64,000 bases of DNA from Streptomyces sp. NBC_01244 (GTDB lineage Bacteria > Actinomycetota > Actinomycetes > Streptomycetales > Streptomycetaceae), in contig NZ_CP108488.1 of NCBI RefSeq assembly GCF_035987325.1, positions 1,302,001 through 1,366,000 of the forward strand, in the 5' to 3' direction. The stretch's first letter is position 1. Every line of letters starts with the position of its first letter. Of the stretch, positions 41,381-52,263 are shown one piece after another. The notes beneath the pieces were generated by a model. That model worked only from the letters and a program-made list of their open reading frames with translations, was not told the DNA's origin and did no database searches. A program made the translations under genes and the position numbers.

Positions 41381-44300
41381 TGCGCACCAGCGAGGAGCTC
41401 TACCACCAGGTCCGCTGGGACCCCCGCTTCGATCCCGCCCGGTTCACGCTGGGACTGCTGCAGCGCGGTGCGGCGCCGAAGCGGATCCCCCTGCCCTCCT
41501 TCGTACCCGGGGGCGACATCCCCTGGCACCGGGTGCTGTTCGTGGAAGCGGACGGCGAGCTGGTGTGGGACCGGGCGACGGGCGTCGACATCATCGACAG
41601 CACCGCGGCCGGGAGGGTCAGCGACCCGAGGCTGCTGCGGGCACCCTTCTTCACGGCGCGGACCCCGTACGCGTGGGACGCCTCCGGTGACGGCGCGTGG
41701 CGGGCGGCGCGCGAGGTCGCCACCCATACCCTGAAGCCTTCGCGCGTACGCCTGTTGACATGGAACACGCTCTGGGACCGGTACGACGCCCCGCGCATCG
41801 CCACCGCCCGGCGCAGGCCGTTGCTGCTGGCCGACCTGGCGGCGGCCGACGCCGATGTCATCGCGCTCCAAGAGGTGGAGCGCGAGCTGCTCGGCATGCT
41901 GCTCGCCGAACCGTGGGTCAGGGCCGCGTACACGGTCGCCGCGGACCCGCGCGGCCGGGACGTGGCGGAGAGCGGGCTGCTGGTACTGAGCCGTCTTCCG
42001 GTGCGGGAGGCGGGCGTTCACCTATTGGGTCCGCACAAGGCGGTCGTCGCCGTGACCGTGAACACGGCGGGCGGGCCGCTGGTGGTCGCGGCCACCCATC
42101 TGACGAGTGATCACACGGAGCGGGGCGAGGACCGCCGCGCGGCCGAACTGGCCCGACTTTCCGAGGGATTGTCGGGCATCGAGGCGGCCGACGTGGCCCT
42201 GCTCGGCGATTTCAACGACAGCCGGTCGGGATCCGAGGGGCCGGCCGGGACGCTGGGCCTGCGGGACGCGTGGACCGAGGTGCGCGGGGTGCAGGACTCG
42301 ACCCCCACCTTCGATCCGGTCGCCAATCCGCTCGCGGCGGTGGGGTCGTTGTCGGGCCGGGCGGCTCGCCTGGACCGGATCCTGTTGCGGTCGGCGGGGG
42401 TTCGCGTGGCAGAGGCCGCCCTGCGCGGCGACTCCGCGTCGGCGGACGGCCTGTTCATCTCGGATCACTACGGGGTCGAGGCCACCCTGGACTTCGACCC
42501 CGCGGCCGACGGAGACGATACGGGTGACGGGTCCGGGCCCGGACGCGGACACGCGGTACTCGACGTCCACGCCACCGCACGGACGGCGGTGGCGTGGCTG
42601 GCGCCGCATGACGAGGCGGTGGAGGCGGTACGTCGCGCACACGACCCGCAGGCGGAGCGCTGGCCGGCGCACGTGAACCTGCTCTTCGGCTTCGTGCCGG
42701 AGTCCTCCTTCGAGGCGGCACTGCCCCTGCTGGCCGAAGCGGCCGCCGAATCCGCCGCGTTCACGGCCCGGCTGGAGGGCGTGTACGGCTTCGGCCCGAC
42801 CCTGTGGCTGGACCCCGCGGCAGCCGGCGACGCACCGTGGCAGGAGCTCCGGCGGGCGCTGGCGGCGCGGTTCCCGGGCTGCCGGGGCCGGGCCGAGGGG
42901 TTCACACCCCACCTGACGCTGGGACACAGCCCCGATCCCCGGCGTGCGGAGCGGGAGTTCGCGGCACGCCTCGGCGGTGGCCGGTCGGCGCGCGTGGACT
43001 CCCTCGCCGTATTGTCCCGGCGCGGCGACGGCCCGATGGAGGTCCGGGCGACGGTGGAACTCGGCACCGGAAGGACCACCTGGGCACCGGACCGCCCACG
43101 CCCCACGTCGGCCCGATCCGGCGACACGGAGCCGGCGGGGTCCGACGCGGGAGCAGGGGCCGAGGCAGGCGCAGGCGCAGGCGCAGGGGCCGACGCCGGA
43201 GCAAGGGCCGGAGGAGGGGCAGGGTCCGGAGCCGAACCTGGAGCCGGAGCTTGGGACCGAGCAGGAGCAGGAGCCGGGGCCGGGGCAGAGGCAGAGGCAG
43301 GGGCCGAAGAAAGGGACCAAGCAGGAGCCGGAGCCGCGTCAAAGGCCGGAGGAGGAGCCGGAGCACGGGCAGGAGCCGGAGCCGGGCCCGACGCCCGAGC
43401 CGGAGCCGCAGCCCCAGCCCCAGCCGGGGGGAGGGCCAGGGCCGGGACTCGTGCCGGAGCCGGGGCTGGCTTCAAGGCCGGCGCCGATGCCGCCCTTGCG
43501 GGAGCCGCGGCCCGTTCCGAGGCCGGTGCCGCGGCCCTCGCGGCGCGGATCGCGGCGGCGCTCCCCGAGGGGGTCGTACACCTGGCCGGCTCGCGTCGGA
43601 TGGGCTGCGCGCTGCCGGACGCGGATCTGGACCTGGTCGCGGCCCTGCCCGGCGCCGTCGCCCTGGCGGACGTACGGGAGTTGGTGGCGTCGGCCCTGCC
43701 CCAGGCGGAGCGGCTTCGCGAGGTCACCGGCGCCCGGGTGCCGGGCCTGCGGCTGCGCGCGGCCGGGCTGGACGTGGACCTGGTGGTGGTCGCCACCGGT
43801 CCGGTGCCGCCGGACCGGGCGGTCGCCCGGCGGGCGGAGCTAGGCGGGGCCGCGGCGGTGGCGCTGAGTGCGGTGAGCGACGCCGAGGCGGTACGGGCCT
43901 TCGTGGGCCCGGAGCACGCGGCGTTCGCCGGGCTGGCCCGCGAGGTCAAGGCCTGGGCCCGGTCCCGGGGTCTGGACTCGGCGCCCTTCGGCGGTCTGCC
44001 GGGAGTCGCCTGGTCCGTGCTGGCCGCCCACACGGTCCGCTCCGCCCCCGGCCTCTCCCCCGGCCCCCTGCTGCGCACCTTCTTCGCCACTTGGGCCGCC
44101 TGGGACTGGCGCACCCCGGTGAGCCTGGCACCCGCCCCGGACCTGGATGCCGGCACGAACGGAGAAGGCGGAGAGGGCGGAGAGGGCGGAGAGGGCTCCG
44201 TCACGGTGTTGACACCCTCCTCCCCGGTGCGTAGCTGCACCACCCAAGTCGGCGCCGGGACCGCGGACTTGTTGACACGGGAGCTGTTCGCCGCGTGGGA

Positions 44301-44670
44301 GGCGCTGGAGGAGAGCCCCTCGACGCAGCTCGCCGTCACGGGCGCCGTGCCCCCGCACCGCCGGCACGCCGCCTGGGCCGTGGTCACGGTGACGGGTTCC
44401 CGGTCCGGCGGCTTCGAGGACAACCTGGGCCGCACGCGCGGCCGGCTGCGCGCCCTGCTCGGCACCCTGGCGCAGACGGGCCTCGCGGACGCCCATGCCT
44501 GGCCCCGGCCCTTCGAACGGACGGCCACCCTGGCCCGCTACGCGATCGGCCTCGGTCACACACCGCCGAACGCGAGCACGCTGGCCGCGCTCGTCGCACC
44601 GTGGGTGGCGAAGCTTCCCGGCACCGAGGTGACGTGGGCGGACTGCGGCACTGTTCCCGACCTCTCCTGA
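41380..44670 (+). CDS. Multi-domain RNA end-processing protein: MJ1316-EEP-2H-poly(A) polymerase
   Basis: A 1096-residue chain with four enzyme or binding modules. Residues 1-75 match the MJ1316/DUF504 RNA cyclic-end recognition domain ([24 protein letters not shown]). Residues 120-375 are an EEP nuclease/phosphatase (TWNTLWD with Asn129, LQEVE with Glu165, [12 protein letters not shown]). Residues 390-560 are a 2H phosphoesterase (HVN at 431, HLT at 511). After a Gly/Ala-rich linker (about 588-720), residues 720-1096 form a poly(A) polymerase unit: GS at 737-738, DADLD (749, 751), third Asp800, then [20 protein letters not shown]. Such fusions are known as bacterial RNA repair proteins. Here it is coupled to the ligase-kinase gene; GGAGGG lies before the start. 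Confidence 0.88.
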   Translation: MRTSEELYHQVRWDPRFDPARFTLGLLQRGAAPKRIPLPSFVPGGDIPWHRVLFVEADGELVWDRATGVDIIDSTAAGRVSDPRLLRAPFFTARTPYAWDASGDGAWRAAREVATHTLKPSRVRLLTWNTLWDRYDAPRIATARRRPLLLADLAAADADVIALQEVERELLGMLLAEPWVRAAYTVAADPRGRDVAESGLLVLSRLPVREAGVHLLGPHKAVVAVTVNTAGGPLVVAATHLTSDHTERGEDRRAAELARLSEGLSGIEAADVALLGDFNDSRSGSEGPAGTLGLRDAWTEVRGVQDSTPTFDPVANPLAAVGSLSGRAARLDRILLRSAGVRVAEAALRGDSASADGLFISDHYGVEATLDFDPAADGDDTGDGSGPGRGHAVLDVHATARTAVAWLAPHDEAVEAVRRAHDPQAERWPAHVNLLFGFVPESSFEAALPLLAEAAAESAAFTARLEGVYGFGPTLWLDPAAAGDAPWQELRRALAARFPGCRGRAEGFTPHLTLGHSPDPRRAEREFAARLGGGRSARVDSLAVLSRRGDGPMEVRATVELGTGRTTWAPDRPRPTSARSGDTEPAGSDAGAGAEAGAGAGAGADAGARAGGGAGSGAEPGAGAWDRAGAGAGAGAEAEAGAEERDQAGAGAASKAGGGAGARAGAGAGPDARAGAAAPAPAGGRARAGTRAGAGAGFKAGADAALAGAAARSEAGAAALAARIAAALPEGVVHLAGSRRMGCALPDADLDLVAALPGAVALADVRELVASALPQAERLREVTGARVPGLRLRAAGLDVDLVVVATGPVPPDRAVARRAELGGAAAVALSAVSDAEAVRAFVGPEHAAFAGLAREVKAWARSRGLDSAPFGGLPGVAWSVLAAHTVRSAPGLSPGPLLRTFFATWAAWDWRTPVSLAPAPDLDAGTNGEGGEGGEGGEGSVTVLTPSSPVRSCTTQVGAGTADLLTRELFAAWEALEESPSTQLAVTGAVPPHRRHAAWAVVTVTGSRSGGFEDNLGRTRGRLRALLGTLAQTGLADAHAWPRPFERTATLARYAIGLGHTPPNASTLAALVAPWVAKLPGTEVTWADCGTVPDLS

Positions 44671-44714
44671 CGACAAGTAACGAACGCACGGCAGCATCCG
44701 GCCGACAACCGGGC

Positions 44715-44740
44715 GCCCTCGCCGAATGCACGGCGAGGGC
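44715..44740 (+). terminator. Terminator of the RNA repair operon
   Basis: A perfect 10-base stem (GCCCTCGCCG with CGGCGAGGGC) and 6-base loop lie 45 bp past the stop of the multi-domain gene. Confidence 0.75.
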
Positions 44741-44808
44741 TCCCGACCGGAGCTCCGCCCCGCCACAGCGGGCACGGCGAGACGGAGCGGTCAGAGCCTC
44801 AGTAGAGA

Positions 44809-44912
44809 CCTGTGAAGTTTTTTCGTCAACACTTTTCACAAGGATTGAAGAAACTCCAAGTTCACAGGCCTGATGCGCGTTTGACACGTCATTGGATCTT
44901 CAGTTCATGAAC
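44809..44912 (+). promoter_or_regulatory. AT-rich control region of the exported beta-helix gene
   Basis: CCTGTGAA (44809-44816) and TTCACAGG (44861-44868) are perfect 8-base inverted arms 44 bp apart, with T-rich and A-rich stretches inside. TTGACA at 44881-44886 looks like a -35 box, and GTTCATGAAC (44903-44912) is a perfect palindrome. This AT-rich patch is unusual for the window and probably holds the promoter and operator of the gene at 44997. Between 44741 and 44808 I see nothing. Confidence 0.5.
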
Positions 44913-44996
44913 GTGTAAACCCTTGACGGCCCCGGCCCCGGGCAGTTCACTCACGCTTCGATCCCCCCGGATCCAAGACGTCAGGAGTAGCCCCGC

Positions 44997-47186
<2,190 letters not shown>

Positions 47187-47206
47187 TCAACCCCTGACGC
47201 CCGGAT

Positions 47207-47237
47207 CGCGGGGCGGCCACCGGCCGCCCCGCGTTTT
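47207..47237 (+). terminator. Rho-independent terminator with T-run
   Basis: A perfect 12-base GC stem (CGCGGGGCGGCC with GGCCGCCCCGCG), a 3-base loop and TTTT follow the beta-helix gene. Confidence 0.92.
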
Positions 47238-47250
47238 CCGGGGCAACCGA

Positions 47251-47262
47251 GAGAGCGCTCTC
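47251..47262. promoter_or_regulatory. LacI-type operator palindrome
   Basis: GAGAGCGCTCTC is a perfect 12-base palindrome with the central GCGC expected for LacI-family sites that control sugar hydrolases in Streptomyces. It lies 45 bp before the DUF1996 gene. The LacI regulator at 52808-53866 is a candidate binder, not shown. Confidence 0.65.
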
Positions 47263-47307
47263 CCACCCTCGCGCCCTCTACCCCCTCCCTCCAGAAGGAG
47301 CCGAACG

Positions 47308-48381
47308 ATGCATCTCCGACCGCGGACCCTGTCCGCCTTCGTGGTCTCGGCGGCCATCGCCGTGACCGCGGCCGCCGGTCTCGGCGCCGCCACGCTCACC
47401 GCGCAGGCCTCGCCCGACTCGGGCACCGTCCACATGAACATGGACCACTCCGCCGTGGAGGCGCTGGCCGGGGGAGACGACCCCGACGGCGACGGGTACA
47501 TCCCGGCCGTTCCGCAGGTCACCGGTGTGACCCCGTCCTGGAACAACCCGCCGGACCGCTACTTCCACGAGTTCCAGGCCAACTGTGCGGTCACCAAGAC
47601 CGCGCCCGACGACCCGATCGTGTACGCGGGCCGGCCCGGCGCCTCGCACGACCACACCTTCATGGGCAACACCGGCACGAACGCCGACAGCACCACCGCT
47701 TCCCTGAGCGCCGGAGGCACGGCCTGCACCGCGGTCGGCGACCTGTCCGGCTACTGGATGCCGACGCTGTTCAACGGCAACCAGAAGATCCTGCCCACCG
47801 GCCCCCAGGTCATCTACTACAAGACCGGGGTCACCGACTACACGAGCGTGCGCCCCTTCCCCAAGGGTCTGCGGTTCCTCGTCGGCAGCCCGACCCAGAC
47901 CGCGGCGGAGTTCCGCGCGCACAAGGGCTGGGTCGAGGGCTGGGAGTGCGGTGACAGCTTCAAGAACACCGAGTTCCCGGCCAACTGCCCGGCCGGCACC
48001 CAGCTGAACATCCGCATGCAGTCGCCCAGTTGCTGGGACGGCAAGAACCTCGACGTACCGGACCACAAGGCGCACATGGCCTACCCGGTCACGAAGCCCG
48101 GCAACAACGACAACGTCTGCCCCGCCTCCCACCCGGTCGCGGTCCCGATGGTCGAGTTCAAGATGGCCTTCCCGGTCAGCGGGGACATGTCGCAGGTCAG
48201 GCTGGCCAGCGGGTCCGGCCACTCCTTCCACTACGACTTCTTCAACGCGTGGGACGAGCGCACGCTGAAGGCCATGGTCGACCAGTGCATCAAGGGCGGC
48301 CTGCAGTGCAACAACCGCGGCTTCGACCAGTACCACCCGGAGGCCGGCACCGTTCTCGGCCCTGACGGCCGCCTCCCGTAG
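47308..48381 (+). CDS. Secreted DUF1996 protein
   Basis: A 357-residue exported protein. The signal peptide (MHLRPRTLSAFVVSAAIAVT, cleaved near TAQAS) is followed by the DUF1996 domain with HEFQANCAVTKTAP, GASHDHTFMGN, SGYWMPTLF and HPVAVPMVEFKMAFP. Several His residues (SHDH and GHSFHYDFF) may bind metal. The family occurs in fungi and actinomycetes beside plant- or cell-wall-degrading enzymes, with no proven activity. AGAAGGAG lies before the ATG, and the next gene follows after 40 bp, so the two form an operon below the palindrome at 47251. Confidence 0.9.
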   Translation: MHLRPRTLSAFVVSAAIAVTAAAGLGAATLTAQASPDSGTVHMNMDHSAVEALAGGDDPDGDGYIPAVPQVTGVTPSWNNPPDRYFHEFQANCAVTKTAPDDPIVYAGRPGASHDHTFMGNTGTNADSTTASLSAGGTACTAVGDLSGYWMPTLFNGNQKILPTGPQVIYYKTGVTDYTSVRPFPKGLRFLVGSPTQTAAEFRAHKGWVEGWECGDSFKNTEFPANCPAGTQLNIRMQSPSCWDGKNLDVPDHKAHMAYPVTKPGNNDNVCPASHPVAVPMVEFKMAFPVSGDMSQVRLASGSGHSFHYDFFNAWDERTLKAMVDQCIKGGLQCNNRGFDQYHPEAGTVLGPDGRLP

Positions 48382-48421
48382 GGCGCCGGCTCCCCCCACT
48401 TCCTCCCAAGGAGGTTCCTGC

Positions 48422-49543
48422 ATGCTCACCCGCATGCGCGGCACCGTGGCGACCGCCGCCCTGCTCGCGGGCGCGGTCACCCTGGTCCCGGCCGGCCCGG
48501 CCCGGGCCGCCAGCAGCGTGGTCAAGGTGACCGGCTCCCAGGGCAACTGGCAGCTGACCGTCAACGGCTCTCCGTACGTCGTCAAGGGCGTCACCTGGGG
48601 CACGGACGGGAGCAGCGCCCGGCTGTTCGCCGCCGCCGGTGCGAACAACATCAAGGTCGTGGCCGGTTTCTGGCTCCAGCCCGGCGGTGGTCCGGGCAGC
48701 GGCGGCTGCACGAACTACGTCGCGGACACGACGTACAAGAACAACATGCTGGCCGAGTTCACCAAGTGGGTGCAGACCTACCGCGACAACCCGGCCGTTC
48801 TGATGTGGAACGTCGGAAACGAGTCGGTGCTCGGCCTGCAGAACTGCTCCTCCGGCACCGAGCTGGAGAACCAGCGCAACGCGTACACGGGGTTCGTGAA
48901 CGACGTGGCGAAGGCCATCCACCGCATGGACGCCAACCACCCGGTCATCTCGACCGACGCCTGGGTGGGTGCCTGGACGTACTACAAGCGCAATTCGCCG
49001 GACCTGGACCTCTACGCGGTCAAGCGGGCCTACGGCGGCGACACGGCGGGCGACCATCTCCCGCCGACGGCGTCCGTGCCCTCCGTGGCCGATCCGGGCG
49101 CCGTCCCGGCCGGCAAGGAGATCACCGTCCAGGCGCCGGCGACCGACCCCGAGGGCGACCAGCTCGCGTACGAGGTGCTCTGGGGCGGCAAGTACGTCGA
49201 CGGGGGCGGCGGCCTGGTCTCCGCGCCGTCGACGAATCCGGGCAACGGGACGCTCAAGGTCACCGCTCCGGCGAAGACCGGCGCGTGGAAGCTCTACGTC
49301 AAGGCCAAGGACGGCCGCGGCAACGTCGGCGTCGAGCAGCACTCGGTGAAGGTGGTCCCGCCACCGGTGTCGGGCACGAACGTGGCGCTGAACCGGCCCA
49401 CGACGGCGTCGACGTTCCAGAACGACGGCTACGGCGGTTGCCCGTGCGGCATCTCCGCGTCGGGCCGGTACGTACGGCTCGAACTGAACCAACGGGGCAC
49501 CGGCTACGGCTACTCCTTGTTCCGCTTCGGCGTCTACGCCTGA
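48422..49543 (+). CDS. Secreted glycosidase-like protein that appears internally deleted
   Basis: A 373-residue exported protein with signal peptide (cleaved near ARAAS). Full-length relatives in Streptomyces, as I recall them, are over 550 residues: a GH clan-A barrel, an Ig-like domain and an F5/8 domain. Here the proton-donor strand is intact (LMWNVGNESVLGLQN). Three joins look abrupt: GVTWGTDGSS near residue 60, LYAVKRAYGG near 200 and GCPCGISASGRY near 345. These skip an early barrel segment, the region with the second catalytic Glu, and most of the F5/8 domain. The frame is open throughout. It may be binding-only, or a pseudogene in the making. It lies 40 bp behind the DUF1996 gene. Confidence 0.72.
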   Translation: MLTRMRGTVATAALLAGAVTLVPAGPARAASSVVKVTGSQGNWQLTVNGSPYVVKGVTWGTDGSSARLFAAAGANNIKVVAGFWLQPGGGPGSGGCTNYVADTTYKNNMLAEFTKWVQTYRDNPAVLMWNVGNESVLGLQNCSSGTELENQRNAYTGFVNDVAKAIHRMDANHPVISTDAWVGAWTYYKRNSPDLDLYAVKRAYGGDTAGDHLPPTASVPSVADPGAVPAGKEITVQAPATDPEGDQLAYEVLWGGKYVDGGGGLVSAPSTNPGNGTLKVTAPAKTGAWKLYVKAKDGRGNVGVEQHSVKVVPPPVSGTNVALNRPTTASTFQNDGYGGCPCGISASGRYVRLELNQRGTGYGYSLFRFGVYA

Positions 49544-49579
49544 TCCCTGGCCCGACGCCCCGACGCCCCGACGCACACC

Positions 49580-49616
49580 CCGCGCGCCGCCCGGAAGCAA
49601 TCCAGGCGGCGCGCGG
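49580..49616. terminator. Bidirectional hairpin terminator
   Basis: A perfect 12-base stem (CCGCGCGCCGCC with GGCGGCGCGCGG) and 13-base loop lie between the convergent glycosidase-like and oxidoreductase genes. Confidence 0.8.
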
Positions 49617-49642
49617 TCGTGTGCCGGAGCACTCCAGCGGGC

Positions 49643-50584
49643 TCAGACCTCCAGGACGATCTTCCCGGCCGTGTGTCCCTCGCGGCTCAGCTCGAAGGCG
49701 GCCGCCAGTTCGGCCAGCGGGAAGGTCTCGGCGACGGTGACGGTGAGCTGACCGGCGTCGGCCAGCCGGCCCAGCTCGGCGAGGTCGGCGCCGACGGGCC
49801 GCACCCACATCCACTGGCCTCCGGCTCCGAGCACGGCGTGGTCGGCGATGGAGGCGTGCCGGCCGCCCTCGGCCAGTACCGCCAGGGTGGTGTCGAGGAC
49901 TCCTCCGACGAAGTCGGCGACGACGGTGACCCCGTCGGGCGCCAGGGCGCGGACCCGGTCCGCGAGGCCGTCGCCGTACTCGACGGGTTCGCATCCCAGC
50001 TCGCGCAGCCGGTCGTGGTTGCGGGCGGAGGCCGTGCCGATGACGCGGGCCCCAAGCGCGCGGGCGATCTGCACGCCCAGGGAGCCCACTCCGCCCGCGG
50101 CTCCGTGCACCAGGACGGTGTCCTCCTTGCCGGTGTCCAGCCGTGTCAGCAGCTGGTACGCGGTGAGGCCGGCCAGCGGCAGCCCCGCGGCCTGCTGCCA
50201 GGTCAGGGAGGCGGGCTTGGGCGCGAGGGCCCGTACGGGCACGGTGACGAACTCGGCGAAGGTGCCGCCGTGGACGTAGTCCTTGCGGGCGTAGGCCACG
50301 ACCTCGTCGCCGGCGGTGAACTCGGGGGTGTCGATGCCCACGTACTCGACCGTTCCGGCCACGTCCCAGCCGGGGACGACGGGGTACACGACGTCCATCA
50401 GGCCATCGAGCCCGCCCGCCATGATCTTCCAGTCGACGGGGTTGACGGAGGCGCACCGGACCCGGACGAGGACCTCTCCGGGGCCGACCTTGGGCACCTG
50501 GATCCGGGTCTCGGAGAGCACCTCCACTCCGCCGTACGTGTCGTACGTCATCGCCCGCATGGTGCCCTCTTGGTCCTCGGACAT
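49643..50584 (-). CDS. NADP-dependent quinone-oxidoreductase-like MDR dehydrogenase
   Basis: About 313 residues. The N-terminal GroES-like fold (VSVNPVDWK-type stretch seen as ASVNPVDWKIMAGG) and Rossmann part with VHGAAGGVGSLGVQIARALG are those of zinc-free quinone oxidoreductases and enoyl reductases. Reading starts at ATG 50584; ATG 50560, with GAGGG upstream, gives the usual MRAMTYDTYGG start and is just as likely. It reduces a quinone or enone with NADPH; the substrate is unknown. Read divergently from the ROK gene across 284 bp. Confidence 0.9.
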   Translation of the reverse strand: MSEDQEGTMRAMTYDTYGGVEVLSETRIQVPKVGPGEVLVRVRCASVNPVDWKIMAGGLDGLMDVVYPVVPGWDVAGTVEYVGIDTPEFTAGDEVVAYARKDYVHGGTFAEFVTVPVRALAPKPASLTWQQAAGLPLAGLTAYQLLTRLDTGKEDTVLVHGAAGGVGSLGVQIARALGARVIGTASARNHDRLRELGCEPVEYGDGLADRVRALAPDGVTVVADFVGGVLDTTLAVLAEGGRHASIADHAVLGAGGQWMWVRPVGADLAELGRLADAGQLTVTVAETFPLAELAAAFELSREGHTAGKIVLEV

Positions 50585-50774
50585 ACCTCTCGCCTCTCCG
50601 TGAGCCGGTCGCGTGCCCCCCGCCCCCCCATCCCACCACGAAGAGCCGCGCCCGCCCCGGGAGGAGGGGCGGGCACGGCGCGGCGGAGCGGTTCGGGAAG
50701 GGGCGGGGCGCACGGGGCCGGGTGCTGGCACCCTGCTCCCACCGGGCACGCGACGCCCCCATTCCCCCGAGTTA

Positions 50775-50795
50775 TTAATTTAGAACGTGAATTAA
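50775..50795. promoter_or_regulatory. AT-rich inverted repeat upstream of the ROK gene
   Basis: TTAATT (50775-50780) and AATTAA (50790-50795) are exact inverted arms with 9 bases between them, in an otherwise GC-rich gap. AT-rich dyads of this kind are usual binding sites of ROK regulators, so self-control is likely. Confidence 0.5.
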
Positions 50796-50868
50796 GTAGC
50801 GGGAAAGTGTCGCGCCCAAGGGCCGCGCACAGGTATGTTGCGATCGGTGTCAGGGCGGAAGGAGCCAC

Positions 50869-52188
50869 ATGACGGCGGGGCGCGGTGGACGTACGGTGCG
50901 GGACCTGCGAAGGGGCAACCGCAGCGTTGTGCTGCAGCAGTTGTACTTCGGCGGGCCCATGAGCCGGCAGGAACTGGGCCCCGCGACCGGGCTGAGCTCG
51001 GGTTCCGTCAGCAACGTGGTCGGTGAACTCGTCGCGGACGGGCTGCTGGAGGAGGCCGGCGTCGTCGACTCCGACGGCGGCCGCCCCCGTACGCTGCTGC
51101 GCGTCGCGCCCGGCAGTGCGCACATGATCGGCGTCGACGTGGGCGAAACCCGTGTCAGGGTCGAGCTGTTCGACCTCACCCTCACCGAACTGGCGCGCGC
51201 CGAACTCCCGTTGCAGCCGCGCGGCTGTTACGACGTCGGCCCGATCGTCGACCACGTACGGAGCGGGATCGCCTCCGTCCTGGAGCAGGCGGGGGTCGGG
51301 ACGGACCGGCTCCTGGGAGTCGGCATCGGCGTACCCGGCATCGTCGACCGCGACGCGCCGGGCGGAACCGTGGTCCACGGGCAGACCATCGGCTGGGACG
51401 CGGTCCCGCTGGAGGCGCTGCTGCGCGCGACGGGAGCCGTGCCGCCCGGGGTCCCGTACATCATCGACAACGGGGCGCGCACGCTCGGCCAGGCGGAGAT
51501 GTGGTTCGGCGCGGGACGCGGGGCCCGGGACGCGGTGGTCGTGCTCTTCGGCTCCGGCGTCGGGGCGAGCCTGATCACCGACGGTTCCCCGGACGGCGCC
51601 GCCACCGGGAGCGCGCCCCTGGAGTGGGGCCACCTGACGGTGCAGGTCCGCGGGCGGCGCTGCCGCTGCGGGGCCCTGGGCTGCCTGGAGGCCTACACGG
51701 GAGCCGAGTCGCTCCTGGCCCGGTGGGCGGAGCGGGGCGGCGGCGGGGACGCGGGCGCCGGGGACGAGGAGGACGCCCTGGCCGCGCTGCTGGCGGCGGC
51801 CGGCGCCGGGGACGCGATCGCACTCGACGTGCTCGACGAGACCGCGGAGTACCTGGGCGCGGGCCTGTCGGACGTCATCAACCTCTTCCAGCCGGAGCGG
51901 ATCCTGATCGGCGGCTGGGCGGGCCTGATGCTGGGCCCGCACATCCTCCCGGCGGTACGGGAGCACGCGACGCGCTACTCGCTGCGCCACCCGGCGGCCC
52001 GGGTCACCATCGGCCTGGGCGCACTGGGCCCGGACGCGGTCACGGTGGGCGCGGCCACCCTCCCCCTGGCGGCCTTCTTCGCCACGGGCGGCCGCCGCAC
52101 TCCGCCGGAGCCCGCGACGGAAGCCCCGGGCTGGCAGACGTCCCTCCAGACCCGCGGGGGCGCCGCGACGGCGGCGGGGCGGGAGTAG
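50869..52188 (+). CDS. ROK family transcriptional regulator
   Basis: A 439-residue protein. A winged helix lies at about residues 15-75 (MSRQELGPATGLSSGSVSNV), followed by a sugar-kinase-like ROK domain with GVDVGETRVRVELFDL and the zinc motif CRCGALGCLEAY. The kinase ATP site is weak, as in regulator-type ROK proteins such as NagC and Rok7B7. It should sense a sugar or sugar phosphate. The nearby exported hydrolases make carbon-source control plausible. GGAAGGAG lies before ATG 50869. Confidence 0.92.
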   Translation: MTAGRGGRTVRDLRRGNRSVVLQQLYFGGPMSRQELGPATGLSSGSVSNVVGELVADGLLEEAGVVDSDGGRPRTLLRVAPGSAHMIGVDVGETRVRVELFDLTLTELARAELPLQPRGCYDVGPIVDHVRSGIASVLEQAGVGTDRLLGVGIGVPGIVDRDAPGGTVVHGQTIGWDAVPLEALLRATGAVPPGVPYIIDNGARTLGQAEMWFGAGRGARDAVVVLFGSGVGASLITDGSPDGAATGSAPLEWGHLTVQVRGRRCRCGALGCLEAYTGAESLLARWAERGGGGDAGAGDEEDALAALLAAAGAGDAIALDVLDETAEYLGAGLSDVINLFQPERILIGGWAGLMLGPHILPAVREHATRYSLRHPAARVTIGLGALGPDAVTVGAATLPLAAFFATGGRRTPPEPATEAPGWQTSLQTRGGAATAAGRE

Positions 52189-52263
52189 GGGCGGGCGGAG
52201 CCGGGGCGGTCACGGACCTCCCCGGCGTACTCTGACGGCCGGCCGGACCAAGGAGCGCCCACC

